In this document: positions 28,284-36,711 of the stretch, one piece after another
How positions within the stretch are numbered: position 1 is the stretch's first letter
Layout: each line of letters begins with the position of its first letter
DNA from: Methanogenium organophilum
GTDB lineage: Archaea > Halobacteriota > Methanomicrobia > Methanomicrobiales > Methanomicrobiaceae
Direction: 5' to 3'
NCBI RefSeq assembly: GCF_026684035.1
Contig: NZ_CP113361.1
Coordinates: 1,054,001 to 1,118,000, forward strand
DNA length: 64,000 nucleotides
Position numbers and translations under genes: made by a program
The notes under the pieces: model-generated
The model's database searches: none
Told to the model about the DNA's origin: nothing
Seen by the model: only the letters and a program-made list of their open reading frames with translations

Positions 28284-28775
28284 TCAGGAATCATCAGTGT
28301 CATGTATCCGAATCAGATACACAATACCCAGGGTGAACGGGAGCAGAAGCACCGCCGGCGTATAGGGCGGAGCAAACGCCGCCAGGAACCCGGATACGGA
28401 GTTAAAGAACGCAGGTGACGTTTCACCCGCAGGAATCGCCCCACAGAGCCGGGCAAAAATATCCGTGCCCGCAATAAGCCAGACAAGAACGCCACCCAGA
28501 ACCACCTTCGCGGACTGCTGGAGTGATGTGACGCGGGTGCACCCCGCAAGCATGAAGAGGCCGGCACAGACCACGATAAAGCCGCCCCATGCCCAGCGGA
28601 AGAAGTCATCACCGGCAATGGCAAGGATACCTACCTGAAAACCGGGGCTGACACCTGCCCATACAAGGATATCTGCCATGCCAAACGCAACTGTCACGAG
28701 ACCCAGCAGAGTGACATATATTCCGAGGGGAGTTATCTGACGGTCTTCCTCTGTTTTCATATCATTGTGTTCCAT
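28284..28775 (-). CDS. Small membrane protein at the end of the feo operon
   Basis: About 163 residues from the ATG at 28775 (MEHNDMKTEEDRQ), one base after the feoB-C stop; an internal ATG at 28760 also fits. Four membrane helices are visible: LGIYVTLLGLVTVAFGMADIL, WAWGGFIVVCAGLFMLAG, VVLGGVLVWLIAGTDIF and PAVLLLPFTLGIVYLI. I do not recognise the family. Tight coupling to feoB-C suggests a role in Fe2+ uptake or in forming the FeoB complex. Confidence 0.8.
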   Translation of the reverse strand: MEHNDMKTEEDRQITPLGIYVTLLGLVTVAFGMADILVWAGVSPGFQVGILAIAGDDFFRWAWGGFIVVCAGLFMLAGCTRVTSLQQSAKVVLGGVLVWLIAGTDIFARLCGAIPAGETSPAFFNSVSGFLAAFAPPYTPAVLLLPFTLGIVYLIRIHDTDDS

Positions 28776-28776
28776 A

Positions 28777-29991
28777 TTATGCGACCCCCAGGAGGATGCC
28801 GATGCCGTGGATAATTCCACCATAGATGAAGACGACCACGAAGAGCACCGCGATTGCGGCAAGTAGTTCTTTCCAGCCTTCCCGGAGCATCACCACAAAG
28901 GTGGCCACACACGGGAAGTAGATGGTGACGAGCACGACTGAGGCGACCATCTGATAGGTGGTCATCGGGATAGTCGAGAGCTGTGCAATGGCGAGGTCCT
29001 TTCTAAGGAATGCCGCAATGAGCGGCCCCACGGTCTCTTTGGGGACGCCAAACCAGGTGACAAAGACCGGTTCGAGCAGATTTGCAAGCCCCTGTATCAC
29101 ACCGCCAAGATAGAGGAGGTTGACGACCAGGATACCAAAGAGCACAAAAGGCACCGCCTCTTTCAGGAACCCCTTGGTCCGGTTCCAGAGTTTCTTTGCG
29201 ACATACTCCTTCACAGGCCAGTGGTAACGGGGCACATCCACAAGGATCTCGGGATTTTCTCCCGGTATCACCGTATGTAAGACAAACCCGAAGATGCCGA
29301 ATCCAACAATGAGGCAGAGCATCACCACTCCCACAAGGTCCGGGAGGACACTCATCATAATACCCAGCTGGGCCCCGCAGGGAATGAAGAGGGCAAGGAG
29401 GGTCATCATGATGAACCGCTGTTTTTTCGTCTCCAGAATCCGGGTGGCAGTCACCGCAGGCACATTGCACCCGAGGCCAAGAATGATAGGGACAATTGCA
29501 TATCCATGCAGCCCGATGCGGTGGAGTACCGAGTCCATAAGGACCGCGAGTCGTGGCAGGTACCCCGAGTCTTCCAGAATGGTCATCATCAGATAGAAGA
29601 CAAGGACCGCCGGCAGCACTACACCTATCGAGACAAATAGTCCGGACGTGAGCATCCCGAACGCCTCAAAGCAGGTATCTGCCGCAGGATTCCCCACAAA
29701 GAGGAAGTAGAGCCAGCTCTCGGGGTCGGGCCAGACGGACTGCATCCACGGCAGCCAGAAGCCGTCAAAGAACTTCACCATGAACCCGTCGGTCACGAGC
29801 GTCCCCGCAAACGAGGTGAAGACACTCCAGAATGCATAGAGTGCCGCAACAGCCACTGGTATCCCGGTGAGGGGTTTGACGGTCAGGTCTCCCAGCACAT
29901 CGCCAAGCGTCTGTTTATAGGTGCCATAGGTGACCGTCTGGCGGGTGATGGCGTCCACCATCTCCCAGCGGGCGTCAGAAGAGAATACCAT
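28777..29991 (-). CDS. feoB: FeoB transport domain encoded as a separate gene
   Basis: 404 residues covering the linker (SSDARWEMVDAITRQTVTYG) and the membrane part of FeoB with two gate regions. GLGCNVPAVTATR and LFIPCGAQLGIM carry the conserved G-C-N-V-P and P-C-x-A-Q motifs of the ion path. There is no GTPase domain; that is made by the gene just upstream. I start at the ATG at 29991, four bases after the feoB-N stop, with an excellent ggggggtg ribosome site overlapping the feoB-N end. A GTG at 30045 would overlap instead. Transports Fe2+ across the cytoplasmic membrane. Confidence 0.9.
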   Translation of the reverse strand: MVFSSDARWEMVDAITRQTVTYGTYKQTLGDVLGDLTVKPLTGIPVAVAALYAFWSVFTSFAGTLVTDGFMVKFFDGFWLPWMQSVWPDPESWLYFLFVGNPAADTCFEAFGMLTSGLFVSIGVVLPAVLVFYLMMTILEDSGYLPRLAVLMDSVLHRIGLHGYAIVPIILGLGCNVPAVTATRILETKKQRFIMMTLLALFIPCGAQLGIMMSVLPDLVGVVMLCLIVGFGIFGFVLHTVIPGENPEILVDVPRYHWPVKEYVAKKLWNRTKGFLKEAVPFVLFGILVVNLLYLGGVIQGLANLLEPVFVTWFGVPKETVGPLIAAFLRKDLAIAQLSTIPMTTYQMVASVVLVTIYFPCVATFVVMLREGWKELLAAIAVLFVVVFIYGGIIHGIGILLGVA

Positions 29992-29995
29992 GACG

Positions 29996-30613
29996 TCAGC
30001 ACCCCCCGCATCCGCCGCAGCCACCACAGCCGCGGATGGGGTCACGTTCCGGCTCTCCGCCCCGCAGGCGCTCTGCGATGGCCCCGATATCTGCGACCTG
30101 TGCCTTCCTCAGCATCTCTGCAAGGTCACGCACCCCTTCACCGCTCGTTGCGGTCGTCGAGACCACCGGGACACCCAGGATACGCTGGAGACCGGGAATG
30201 TCAACGGTGATCTTCTTTTCATGGGCGGCATCCATCATATTGACCGCCACAATACAGGGCATTCCCCGTTCCATCACCTCAAGGGCAATATAGAGGCCCC
30301 GGTCCGTCTTTGTGGCATCCAGCACTATCATCACCGTTGCATCCGGATAATCCCGGAGCATTTTGACTGCGACCTCTTCTGCTGCGTCCCGCGGTTCAAG
30401 GGAGTAGGTGCCTGGCACATCGATGATCGTATAGGTATGCCCACCCTCGATGAGGGTTCCGCTCGTGAAATCGACGGTTGTGCCGGGATAGTTGGATACG
30501 ATGGCGTTTGCCCCGGTCATCCGGTTAAAAAGCGCACTTTTGCCTACATTCGGGTTGCCGAGCATCAGGACGACCGTCCCTGCATCAGGACTACCCTCTC
30601 TCCCGTCAGTCAT
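29996..30613 (-). CDS. feoB: FeoB GTPase domain encoded as a separate gene, with Cys-Gly tail
   Basis: 205 residues. The G1 loop is G19-N-P-N-V-G-K-S26, G2 is NYPGTTVDF, G3 is DVPGTYSLEP and G4 is NMMD, as in the soluble part of FeoB. It ends with the helical GDI-like region and a tail of repeating Gly-Cys-Gly-Gly (GCGGCGGCGGC), four cysteines evenly spaced. Ordinary FeoB continues from here into the membrane domain. The ATG overlaps the feoA1 stop (ATGA), and the next gene starts 4 bases after this stop. The Cys tail could bind iron on its way to or from the pore, as FeoC-like proteins may do; this is inference. Confidence 0.9.
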   Translation of the reverse strand: MTDGREGSPDAGTVVLMLGNPNVGKSALFNRMTGANAIVSNYPGTTVDFTSGTLIEGGHTYTIIDVPGTYSLEPRDAAEEVAVKMLRDYPDATVMIVLDATKTDRGLYIALEVMERGMPCIVAVNMMDAAHEKKITVDIPGLQRILGVPVVSTTATSGEGVRDLAEMLRKAQVADIGAIAERLRGGEPERDPIRGCGGCGGCGGC

Positions 30614-30840
30614 GCACCTGTCCTGGTCTCTACCACAATCTGTTCAGCGGTCTCAATACCCATCGCGATCTCCAGTTCACCCAGAAGGACGACCACCGGC
30701 CCCTTGATGGGCTGTTTGGTAATCATTTTCAGTTCTTTGCCGATGCGGAGTCCCAGGCAGTTCAGGTCATGCGCCGAGGTCCGGATCTCCCGGACGACCG
30801 CCCTCTCGCCATACGGCAAATCTGAGAGTTTTATCTGCAT
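30610..30840 (-). CDS. feoA: FeoA domain protein, copy 1
   Basis: 76-residue SH3-like FeoA protein. It opens MQIKLSDLPYGERAVV and has the conserved LNCLGLRIGKELKMITKQP and GELEIAMG-like turns. FeoA supports FeoB in Fe2+ uptake, probably by docking to its GTPase domain. The ATG at 30840 overlaps the stop of feoA copy 2, and its own stop overlaps the feoB-N start, so three genes are translationally coupled. Confidence 0.88.
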   Translation of the reverse strand: MQIKLSDLPYGERAVVREIRTSAHDLNCLGLRIGKELKMITKQPIKGPVVVLLGELEIAMGIETAEQIVVETRTGA

Positions 30841-31061
30841 TATTCCACCTTCACAACCTGTATATGGCGGGCCATGCAGCGACCGAGGGCCACCGTGTTC
30901 CCCCGAAACTCCACCGCCACCGGCCCGCATGATGATGATACCATGGTAAGCGTACACCCTTCCGCAATACCCCGCAGGGCAAGTTTCTGCCGGACACAGT
31001 GTCCACCCGCAATCCCCGTGACACGGCCGCGTTCACCGGGATGTAACTCATTCAGGATCAT
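30840..31061 (-). CDS. feoA: FeoA domain protein, copy 2
   Basis: 73 residues, first gene of the feo operon. It has the FeoA pattern LHPGERGRVTGIAGG, KLALRGIAEG and GNTVALGRCMARHI. It keeps two cysteines (H-C and S-S-C) that copy 1 lacks at those places. Tandem FeoA genes ahead of FeoB are known in several prokaryotes. The likely promoter and regulator site lie within 31062-31172. Confidence 0.87.
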   Translation of the reverse strand: MILNELHPGERGRVTGIAGGHCVRQKLALRGIAEGCTLTMVSSSCGPVAVEFRGNTVALGRCMARHIQVVKVE

Positions 31062-31115
31062 AACTTTCTGCTATACTTTCTGCGGTTCGGTCGGTATCAA
31101 GAATAGCCCAAAGAA

Positions 31116-31172
31116 ATTCGGTTTTTTCCATATAACTGAGAAAAGTTTGGAAATTATTTGAAAAACCGAAAT
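31116..31172. promoter_or_regulatory. Long inverted repeat between feo operon and phosphoribosyltransferase gene
   Basis: attcggttttttc at 31116-31128 is mirrored by gaaaaaccgaaat at 31160-31172 (one mismatch, about 31 bases between). TATA-like elements sit at both ends: ttatatgg read on the minus strand towards feoA, and aaatatatc on the plus strand. The element could be bound by a dimeric regulator such as the DtxR-type protein of this locus. Confidence 0.5.
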
Positions 31173-31251
31173 ATATCCCGTCTGAGTGACAACTCCAACG
31201 TGTGCCATCCTCTCCAAAATCCTTTTGAACCACCACCACCAATCCACGCAT

Positions 31252-31929
31252 ATGTTGCCTGACACCTTCCCCTGCGAACTGATCACCTGGGAGCGCGCCG
31301 CAGCACTCGGCCGACGACTGGCACAGGTCGTCCGTGAATCCGGCTACCGCCCGGATCTGGCGGTTGCCATCGGGCGGGGCGGATATGTGCCGGCACGGGT
31401 GCTCTGTGACTATCTCCGCTATGAGATGCTCACAAGCATCAAAATTGAGCACTGGGGTGAAGCAGGGGAAGAGAAACCGGAGACCACAGTCCGGTTTCCG
31501 CTATCCATTGATGTCATCGGTTCGCGCCTGCTCGTCGTCGATGATGTCACCGATACCGGGGACACCCTGACCGCGGCCGTTTCCTACCTCAGGGATTGCG
31601 GGGCTGCAGAGATCAGGACGGCCGTCCTGCAGCACAAGGGGACATCAGGGTTTCTGCCGGACTACTACGCAGAGATAGTAACAGACTGGCGCTGGATCAT
31701 ATACCCATGGGCAGTATATGAAGATCTTTCCGGATTCGTGCTCCGTATTCTTAAAAAAGGCCCTGCCACACCGGAAGAAATTGTGGATGACCTCACAGAG
31801 GATTTCAGCATCACCGCAGACACCCGGATGTTCGCAGAGATCTGTGCAGACCTTTTCCAGCGGGGCGAAGCAGAGCTAAGGGACGGGAAGATTCAGATAT
31901 CCGGATGGGGCAACCTACACCACCAGTAA
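31252..31929 (+). CDS. Phosphoribosyltransferase family protein with C-terminal winged-helix-like region
   Basis: 225 residues from the ATG at 31252. The PRPP-binding motif LLVVDDVTDTGDTL and the early loop AIGRGGYVPARVL identify a type I phosphoribosyltransferase of the archaeal xanthine/guanine (Hpt-like) group. Residues from about 160 on (LRILKKGPATPEEIVDDL) look like a winged helix rather than the enzyme core. It could be a purine salvage enzyme or a nucleotide-sensing regulator. Divergent from the feo operon. Confidence 0.85.
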   Translation: MLPDTFPCELITWERAAALGRRLAQVVRESGYRPDLAVAIGRGGYVPARVLCDYLRYEMLTSIKIEHWGEAGEEKPETTVRFPLSIDVIGSRLLVVDDVTDTGDTLTAAVSYLRDCGAAEIRTAVLQHKGTSGFLPDYYAEIVTDWRWIIYPWAVYEDLSGFVLRILKKGPATPEEIVDDLTEDFSITADTRMFAEICADLFQRGEAELRDGKIQISGWGNLHHQ

Positions 31930-32028
31930 TAAAAAAATGAAAAAACGTAAGATTAAGGTGTGAGAACGGCGTTGATATGGTAAACGGATGTCCGGTACGG
32001 CCGTGAGGTCCAGCGTCCGAATGGAGCA

Positions 32029-32472
32029 ATGATGAACTCAGCAGATGTGTACCCCATAGGCATTGTCAGATCCCCGTACCAGAACCGCGGTGACGCCCCG
32101 CGACAGGGACGGTTCACACCAGACACTGAGATGGATATCGAGATCTTTGAAGAATATCAGGATGGCATCAGTGACTTTGGAGGTATCAGCCACCTCTTTG
32201 TCCTCCTCTGGTTTGATCGGTCCTCACGAACATCCCTCTCGGCACGCCCCTCATGGGCCAAGGGCATCCAGCCAGTCTTTACCACCCGGTCCCCGGACCG
32301 CCCCAACCCGATTGGCCTTGATATCGGGAAGATCATCAGCGTCACCGGCCGGACCATCCGGGTGGCAGGACTTGACGCACTGGACGGGACGCCGGTCCTC
32401 GATATCAAGCCCTATGCACCATCTATCGACGCCATACCTGATGCAGCAGAACCGTTCCGGCCCCACGAGTAA
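32029..32472 (+). CDS. trmO: tRNA (t6A37) N6-methyltransferase TrmO-like protein
   Basis: 147 residues of the TsaA/TrmO family, which methylates threonylcarbamoyl-adenosine 37 of certain tRNAs using SAM. The family marks are YPIGIVRSPYQNRGDAPRQG, the FGGISHLFVLLWFDRS region and the highly conserved R-S-P-D-R-P-N-P-I-G-L. Two ATGs in a row (32029 and 32032) follow gagcaatg. The bacterial enzyme has a longer C-terminal part; the short form seen here occurs in archaea. Confidence 0.88.
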   Translation: MMNSADVYPIGIVRSPYQNRGDAPRQGRFTPDTEMDIEIFEEYQDGISDFGGISHLFVLLWFDRSSRTSLSARPSWAKGIQPVFTTRSPDRPNPIGLDIGKIISVTGRTIRVAGLDALDGTPVLDIKPYAPSIDAIPDAAEPFRPHE

Positions 32473-32543
32473 GGTTTGACACTTCCGGCAGATACCCACC
32501 CTTTCCAAAGAGGGCAGAACAGCAATACCCATGACATGAAACC

Positions 32544-33494
32544 ATGAACACATTTTTTCAGGAGACCACCCTTCTTGCTCTCAGCCTCCTCGCCCGCACT
32601 ATCCCCATGATGGTGGCAGGCGTCATCGCAGCGGAACTGATACTCGCATTTAATGCAACAGAACGCCTTTCCCGGTACTCCCGGCCACTCACCGTCTGGT
32701 CCAACCTCCATCACGAATGCGGCATATCCTTCATGATGGCCTTTATATCACCCAAGGCTGCCAACGCCATGCTCGCGAAATACCACCGGGACGGAACCAT
32801 CACCCGCCGTGAGATGGTCATCGCGGCGCTGATGAACTCTTTTCCCAATGTGATGATGCACTGGCGCTATCTTTTGCCGGTGTATGTCCCTCTTCTCGGC
32901 CTCATCGGACTCATCTACTTCGCAATCCTTGTCGTAGTCGGGATCATCAAGACCATGATCGTGATGGTCGCCGGGCGGTGGATGCTGCCTGCGCCCCACG
33001 ACACAGAAAATAAAAGGAGGGGGCCGGTTCCGCGGCCCACATGGAAAGACGGGGTGCACACCGCACTAAAGGCTTCCGCCGCATCCCTTCGTCATATCCT
33101 GATCATCAGTGTGCCCACGATTCTTATCGTGGCGGTCTTCATCAACCTCGGATTCTTTGATCTGGTAGCCGATCAGATGCAGGGCATCGGCTCCTGGTTC
33201 CCGGTGCCCACTCCGGGATTTGCCATCATCGCCGCTCAGTTCGGGTCATTCATTGCCAGCGCAAGCGTTGCTTCCACATTGCTTGCAGCAGGGACTCTCA
33301 GCCCGCAGGAGATTATTATCACCCTCCTCGTGGGCAATATCCTGACAAGTGTCACCCGGGCCATTCGGTGGTACGGAACCTCATATGCAGCAATATTCGG
33401 TCCGCGAAACGGTGCCCTGATCCAGGGACTTTCAACCGGTCTCCGTGTTGTTGTTATGATTGGTGTCGTCGCCCTCCTCTCCCTTATCTGGTAA
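32544..33494 (+). CDS. Nucleoside-recognition (gate-domain) membrane protein
   Basis: 316 residues with about eight membrane segments. Two copies of the Gate (nucleoside recognition, Pfam Gate) pattern are visible: the first around NSFPNVMMHWRYLLPVYVPL and the second around FIASASVASTLLAAGTLSP with LLVGNILTSVTRAIRWYG. Proteins of this type are predicted transporters with unknown substrate. It sits 70 bases after trmO and may share its transcript. The start MNTFFQETTLLALSLLAR is a membrane helix. Confidence 0.82.
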   Translation: MNTFFQETTLLALSLLARTIPMMVAGVIAAELILAFNATERLSRYSRPLTVWSNLHHECGISFMMAFISPKAANAMLAKYHRDGTITRREMVIAALMNSFPNVMMHWRYLLPVYVPLLGLIGLIYFAILVVVGIIKTMIVMVAGRWMLPAPHDTENKRRGPVPRPTWKDGVHTALKASAASLRHILIISVPTILIVAVFINLGFFDLVADQMQGIGSWFPVPTPGFAIIAAQFGSFIASASVASTLLAAGTLSPQEIIITLLVGNILTSVTRAIRWYGTSYAAIFGPRNGALIQGLSTGLRVVVMIGVVALLSLIW

Positions 33495-33619
33495 AAACCA
33501 GGATACATCCACTTTTCTTGCACCATGCCCCCTGCACAAAGAGGAGCAGTGCCCGGCAAACCTGCATTAATATCCAGGTGCATTCATCTCCGGATACCCG
33601 CCACAAAGAGAGGAAAAAT

Positions 33620-33868
33620 ATGCCCTATAAAAAGACGAAAGAGTTACCCGGACAGGTACGTTCCCACCTGCCCGCACATGCACAGGAGATCTATCTCGCC
33701 GCATTCAACAGTGCATGGCTCAGCTACGAAGACCCGGAAAAACGGCACGGCAATGAGACCCGGGAAGAGACAGCCCACCGTGTTGCCTGGGCCGCGGTCA
33801 AAACGCACTACCGAAAGAATCCCCAGACCGGTGAATGGGAAGAGAAAATCCCAAAACAGATGAACTGA
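33620..33868 (+). CDS. ChaB family protein
   Basis: 82 residues from the ATG at 33620, with agagagg just upstream; the frame reaches back to 33368 without family content. The ChaB pattern is clear: LPGQVRSHLPAHAQEIYLAAFNSAW, the tandem acidic DPEKRHGNETRE and HRVAWAAVKTHYRKN. ChaB relates by name to cation transport, but the role of this small protein is unknown. It ends before a hairpin shared with the convergent CMD-family gene. Confidence 0.87.
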   Translation: MPYKKTKELPGQVRSHLPAHAQEIYLAAFNSAWLSYEDPEKRHGNETREETAHRVAWAAVKTHYRKNPQTGEWEEKIPKQMN

Positions 33869-34005
33869 ACAGAACATCAGGACAACACTGCACAATCATT
33901 CCCGGAGAATAGACCAGCGCTTCCGCTCAACACCGTCCGCACAGCATAACCGCATCGTCTGATAAACAAGTGTACGAGTGCTGCCGGGGACAGAAACCGA
34001 ATGAA

Positions 34006-34035
34006 TGGCCTGTCTGCCGGTATTCGAACAGGCCA
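34006..34035. terminator. 8-bp hairpin between convergent genes
   Basis: tggcctgt at 34006-34013 pairs with acaggcca at 34028-34035 around a 14-base loop. It lies in the 217-base space between the ends of the ChaB and CMD-family genes, a place where a bidirectional terminator is expected. No oligo-T run follows on either strand. Confidence 0.4.
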
Positions 34036-34085
34036 CACCCGCACGTATGCAATGATACTCACGAAAACAGCAAATATTCCCAGGA

Positions 34086-34490
34086 TTATTCGTCGTCGGG
34101 AATCGCCTTATTCATCACCCGGAACGATGCACCGAGGATACCAGTCTTACCGATGAGCCCTGCTATGCTGATGGTGTCGCGGATCTGTTCACGGGTGGCC
34201 CCCTCCTTCAGGGCGGCACCGATATGCACCTTCAGGCAGGCATCCGCACCGATTGCTGCTGCAGCAGAGACAGCAAGCAGTTCTGCTGTTTTGCGGTCCA
34301 TTGACTCCGGGTTGAATGTATATAAATCACCGAGCCCGTTGAACACAAAGGAATCGGGCCGCTCACGAAGAATCGGCAGGATAAAGGGGACAAGACCGAG
34401 TGTCTCTTTAAAGTCATCCATAATACCGTCGCACACGTCTTCTTTGTTGTCGAGGAAATCGTCAATGGTCTTCTGTGTCTCTGGATTCAT
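34086..34490 (-). CDS. Carboxymuconolactone decarboxylase family protein, copy 2
   Basis: 134 residues, colinear with the protein at 5568-5975. Start MNPETQKTIDDFLDN, core LGLVPFILPILRERPDSFVFNGLGD and the IGADACLKVHIGAALKEGAT helix. As in copy 1, the helix has one Cys with a His three residues on rather than the C-x2-C peroxidase site. Solitary on the minus strand. Confidence 0.86.
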   Translation of the reverse strand: MNPETQKTIDDFLDNKEDVCDGIMDDFKETLGLVPFILPILRERPDSFVFNGLGDLYTFNPESMDRKTAELLAVSAAAAIGADACLKVHIGAALKEGATREQIRDTISIAGLIGKTGILGASFRVMNKAIPDDE

Positions 34491-34674
34491 AGGATATCAC
34501 AGATCTGTATGTCAAACGCCACCATATATCCAACCTATTTTGCACCGCTCCCCGTGCGCCCTGTCCTGCAGCCCCCTCCAAATATCCAACCATGTTTCCC
34601 CGGATAAAAAAGAACGAACCGGCTATTTCAGAACAGGAAAAGAACCATTCATCTTTAGGAGAGAAAGGTAAGGT

Positions 34675-35004
34675 ATGGCAGTAAACGCATGGCTCTCCCT
34701 TTTGGTGGCAGGGATCATGGAGACAGGATGGGCCATCGGCCTTAAATATACCGAAGGATTTTCACAACTGGTACCATCTGTTGTGACCATCGCCCTGATG
34801 GGAGGCAGTTTTTATTTTCTCTCAAAATCCCTCGAAACTCTTCCCGTCGGCACCGCCTACGCCGTCTGGACGGGAATCGGTGCAGTGGGAACGGTCATCC
34901 TGGGTATTGCTCTTTTCGGGGAATCGCGAGATATGCTTCGCATCCTCTGCCTGCTCTTCATCGTTTCAGGCATCATCGGACTGAAGATTTTCAGTGTGGA
35001 TTAA
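34675..35004 (+). CDS. SMR-type (SugE/EmrE-like) multidrug efflux protein
   Basis: 109 residues with four membrane helices. The membrane-embedded E of helix 1 ([18 protein letters not shown]) and the [20 protein letters not shown] helix are typical of SugE/guanidinium exporters (Gdx) rather than EmrE. Proton-coupled export of guanidinium-like cations is the known SugE reaction, so a guanidinium role is likely. A ribosome site (ggtaagg) and a purine-rich leader precede the ATG. Confidence 0.9.
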   Translation: MAVNAWLSLLVAGIMETGWAIGLKYTEGFSQLVPSVVTIALMGGSFYFLSKSLETLPVGTAYAVWTGIGAVGTVILGIALFGESRDMLRILCLLFIVSGIIGLKIFSVD

Positions 35005-35061
35005 TCGAAATAAAAATGTAATAATTGGAAAAAGAAAAAGCAAACCAACCCGAATACCCCC

Positions 35062-35208
35062 TCATTTCTTTTTCCTGTCCATATCATTGTCACGAAACAG
35101 GGATTCATTGAATGTGATCGGCTGGAGAAAATAAAGCACCATCCGCGGAAGGGTGATCACCGCTTTCAGCAGAAGAGAGCCGAATCTTTTCACTGCACCA
35201 TCCCTCAT
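35062..35208 (-). CDS. Small 48-residue hypothetical protein coupled to the upstream gene
   Basis: 48 codons from the ATG at 35208. A full-strength ribosome site gaggtgac ends 4 bases before it, and this site contains the stop (TGA) of the 67-residue gene. The translation begins MRDGAVKRFGSLLLKAV, has an amphipathic or membrane-associating middle (TLPRMVLYFLQPITF) and ends with basic residues. No family recognised. The strong ribosome site and tight coupling are my reasons for calling it. Confidence 0.6.
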   Translation of the reverse strand: MRDGAVKRFGSLLLKAVITLPRMVLYFLQPITFNESLFRDNDMDRKKK

Positions 35209-35211
35209 AGG

Positions 35212-35415
35212 TCACCTCTGTTTTGTAAACTGAAGATATTCAGAATAAAGGGCATCCGCATACGCATCTGACTTCTTTGTCGGGACATAGTTTGCCGCCT
35301 TCACCGCCAAGAGAAGGGCTTCTTTCACCTGCACCGGGCCGGACCATCTCTGCCACAGCCTCCAGTATCCGGTCAGCCCGCTTACGCCAACCTTTTTTCC
35401 ATCCACCAGAATCAC
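35212..35415 (-). CDS. 67-residue conserved-looking hypothetical protein
   Basis: 67 residues from a GTG at 35415 (MILVDGKKVGVSGLTGYW). It then has helices VKEALLLAVKAANYVPTKK and AYADALYSEYLQF. The pattern looks like a real small helical protein, although I cannot name a family. The frame extends upstream for about 18 more codons to a stop without a better start. Its stop codon forms part of the ribosome site of the downstream 48-residue gene. Confidence 0.6.
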   Translation of the reverse strand: MILVDGKKVGVSGLTGYWRLWQRWSGPVQVKEALLLAVKAANYVPTKKSDAYADALYSEYLQFTKQR

Positions 35416-35538
35416 CCCACATTCCCTGCCTTCGGAACCATTCCGCCGCAGATGGTGCAGTATCCCCCTTCATCGTCTGCCATATCTCTCTTCAGTCCTG
35501 CTATTCACTCAATTCTTAACACCGCAACGCCCCTGTAT

Positions 35539-35874
35539 CTATGCTCGGATCATCACCAGCATCATCTTAAACCGCTTGACGGCAGAGAGGGCATGCGGCG
35601 CATCCGCCGGGAAAATTATGGTATCGCCCGTTTTCATCTGATGCGTCTCCCCAGACAGCCATACCTCACACTCCCCGTCCAGAATCGTGACCACCACATC
35701 ATATGGCGCTGTATGTTCGCTCAGTTCCTCGTCTTCGTCAAACGAGAAGACAGTGATACTTCCCAACGGTTTGTTCACGATCATCCGGCTGGCAACCGCA
35801 CCCTCCTGGTAGTCCACGAGGTCTGCGAGATGCAAAATCTTCGCCTTTAGTTCATCCCGGTCATTTTCTCCCAT
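35539..35874 (-). CDS. Cupin-domain protein, copy 1
   Basis: 111 residues from the ATG at 35874 (MGENDRDELKAK); an upstream ATG at 35907 is possible. The cupin motifs are ELSEHTAPYDVVVTILDGE (motif 1) and DTIIFPADAPHALSAV (motif 2). Only the H of S-E-H and the H of A-P-H are clear metal ligand candidates, so it may bind a single metal. Function unknown; small cupins serve as enzymes or sensors. Confidence 0.82.
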   Translation of the reverse strand: MGENDRDELKAKILHLADLVDYQEGAVASRMIVNKPLGSITVFSFDEDEELSEHTAPYDVVVTILDGECEVWLSGETHQMKTGDTIIFPADAPHALSAVKRFKMMLVMIRA

Positions 35875-36006
35875 ATTTCTATCATACTCATGGCATGCAA
35901 TGTACATGCCCTGACACCTGTTATTTGGGAGATGGGTGCAATAAAGATTGCACAGGCCAAAATTAGCCCATCACAAATACGCCCTAAATTTCTCTTCGAT
36001 CCATTT

Positions 36007-36711
36007 TCACGGTTTTCTATAGCACGGGTACTGCGAAATTACATAGAATACTACCCATAAAAGGACAACGATGCCCAGCACCGGAAATAGCAGCCTTCCT
36101 GCCGGAATATGATACACATACTGCCCGGCAATCACCCCTGCCGCCATACAGACCAGACATTGTGCATATCTGACCGGCCGGTGGTCGCGATAATTACCTG
36201 TATTAATACCGCCTGAGAGGTGAAGAGAGAAAACTGGTAAAAACGGCCGCAGACCGGTTATCGTGCAGCAGTCACCTGCCAGATGGAGCAGGCCCCCGCA
36301 GAAGATGCCCGCATACACATAGAATACATTATATGACCACCAGCCCGCATCTTCAAAGAGAATACCGGTGAGTATGGCAATGACGATCGTGGCGACATAC
36401 ACCCCGCAGACAGTATGAAGAGACTTCCGGTGGCGCCCGTCAAAACGGCAGCCCGCCACCTGGTAGAGAAGTCGTACCATGCATATGACAGCAAGGCTTG
36501 CAGCAGAGAAGAGAAAACCCGAACAGGACCGCACATTCAGACCTTCTGTCGCGGCCACATCCATGTCCGGCAGATGACTACCAAAAAACAACCCGGTCAG
36601 AAAACAGACACCACACCAGAGACAGTCTGCAGTGAGATCTACCGTTACCCATGGTGACAGACAGAGAAATGCGGTTGCCATTGAGAGGACAACATGATCA
36701 TCCCCTCTCAC
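36007..36711 (-). CDS. YdjM-like membrane-bound metal-dependent hydrolase
   Basis: 234 residues. Opens MRGDDHVVLSMATAF (early H typical of the family) with LPDMD, H-R-K-S-L-H-T and LLHLAGDCCT, the putative metal-binding residues. Around six membrane helices follow. E. coli YdjM is LexA-controlled; the biochemical reaction of the family is not established. It runs on the minus strand alone, about 210 bases after the second cupin gene's end. Confidence 0.75.
   Translation of the reverse strand: MRGDDHVVLSMATAFLCLSPWVTVDLTADCLWCGVCFLTGLFFGSHLPDMDVAATEGLNVRSCSGFLFSAASLAVICMVRLLYQVAGCRFDGRHRKSLHTVCGVYVATIVIAILTGILFEDAGWWSYNVFYVYAGIFCGGLLHLAGDCCTITGLRPFLPVFSLHLSGGINTGNYRDHRPVRYAQCLVCMAAGVIAGQYVYHIPAGRLLFPVLGIVVLLWVVFYVISQYPCYRKP

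Noticed and set aside
29996-30045. Sequencing frameshift breaking feoB
   Set aside because: The second half has its own ATG with a strong ribosome site and the break is at a domain border; kept as a natural split.
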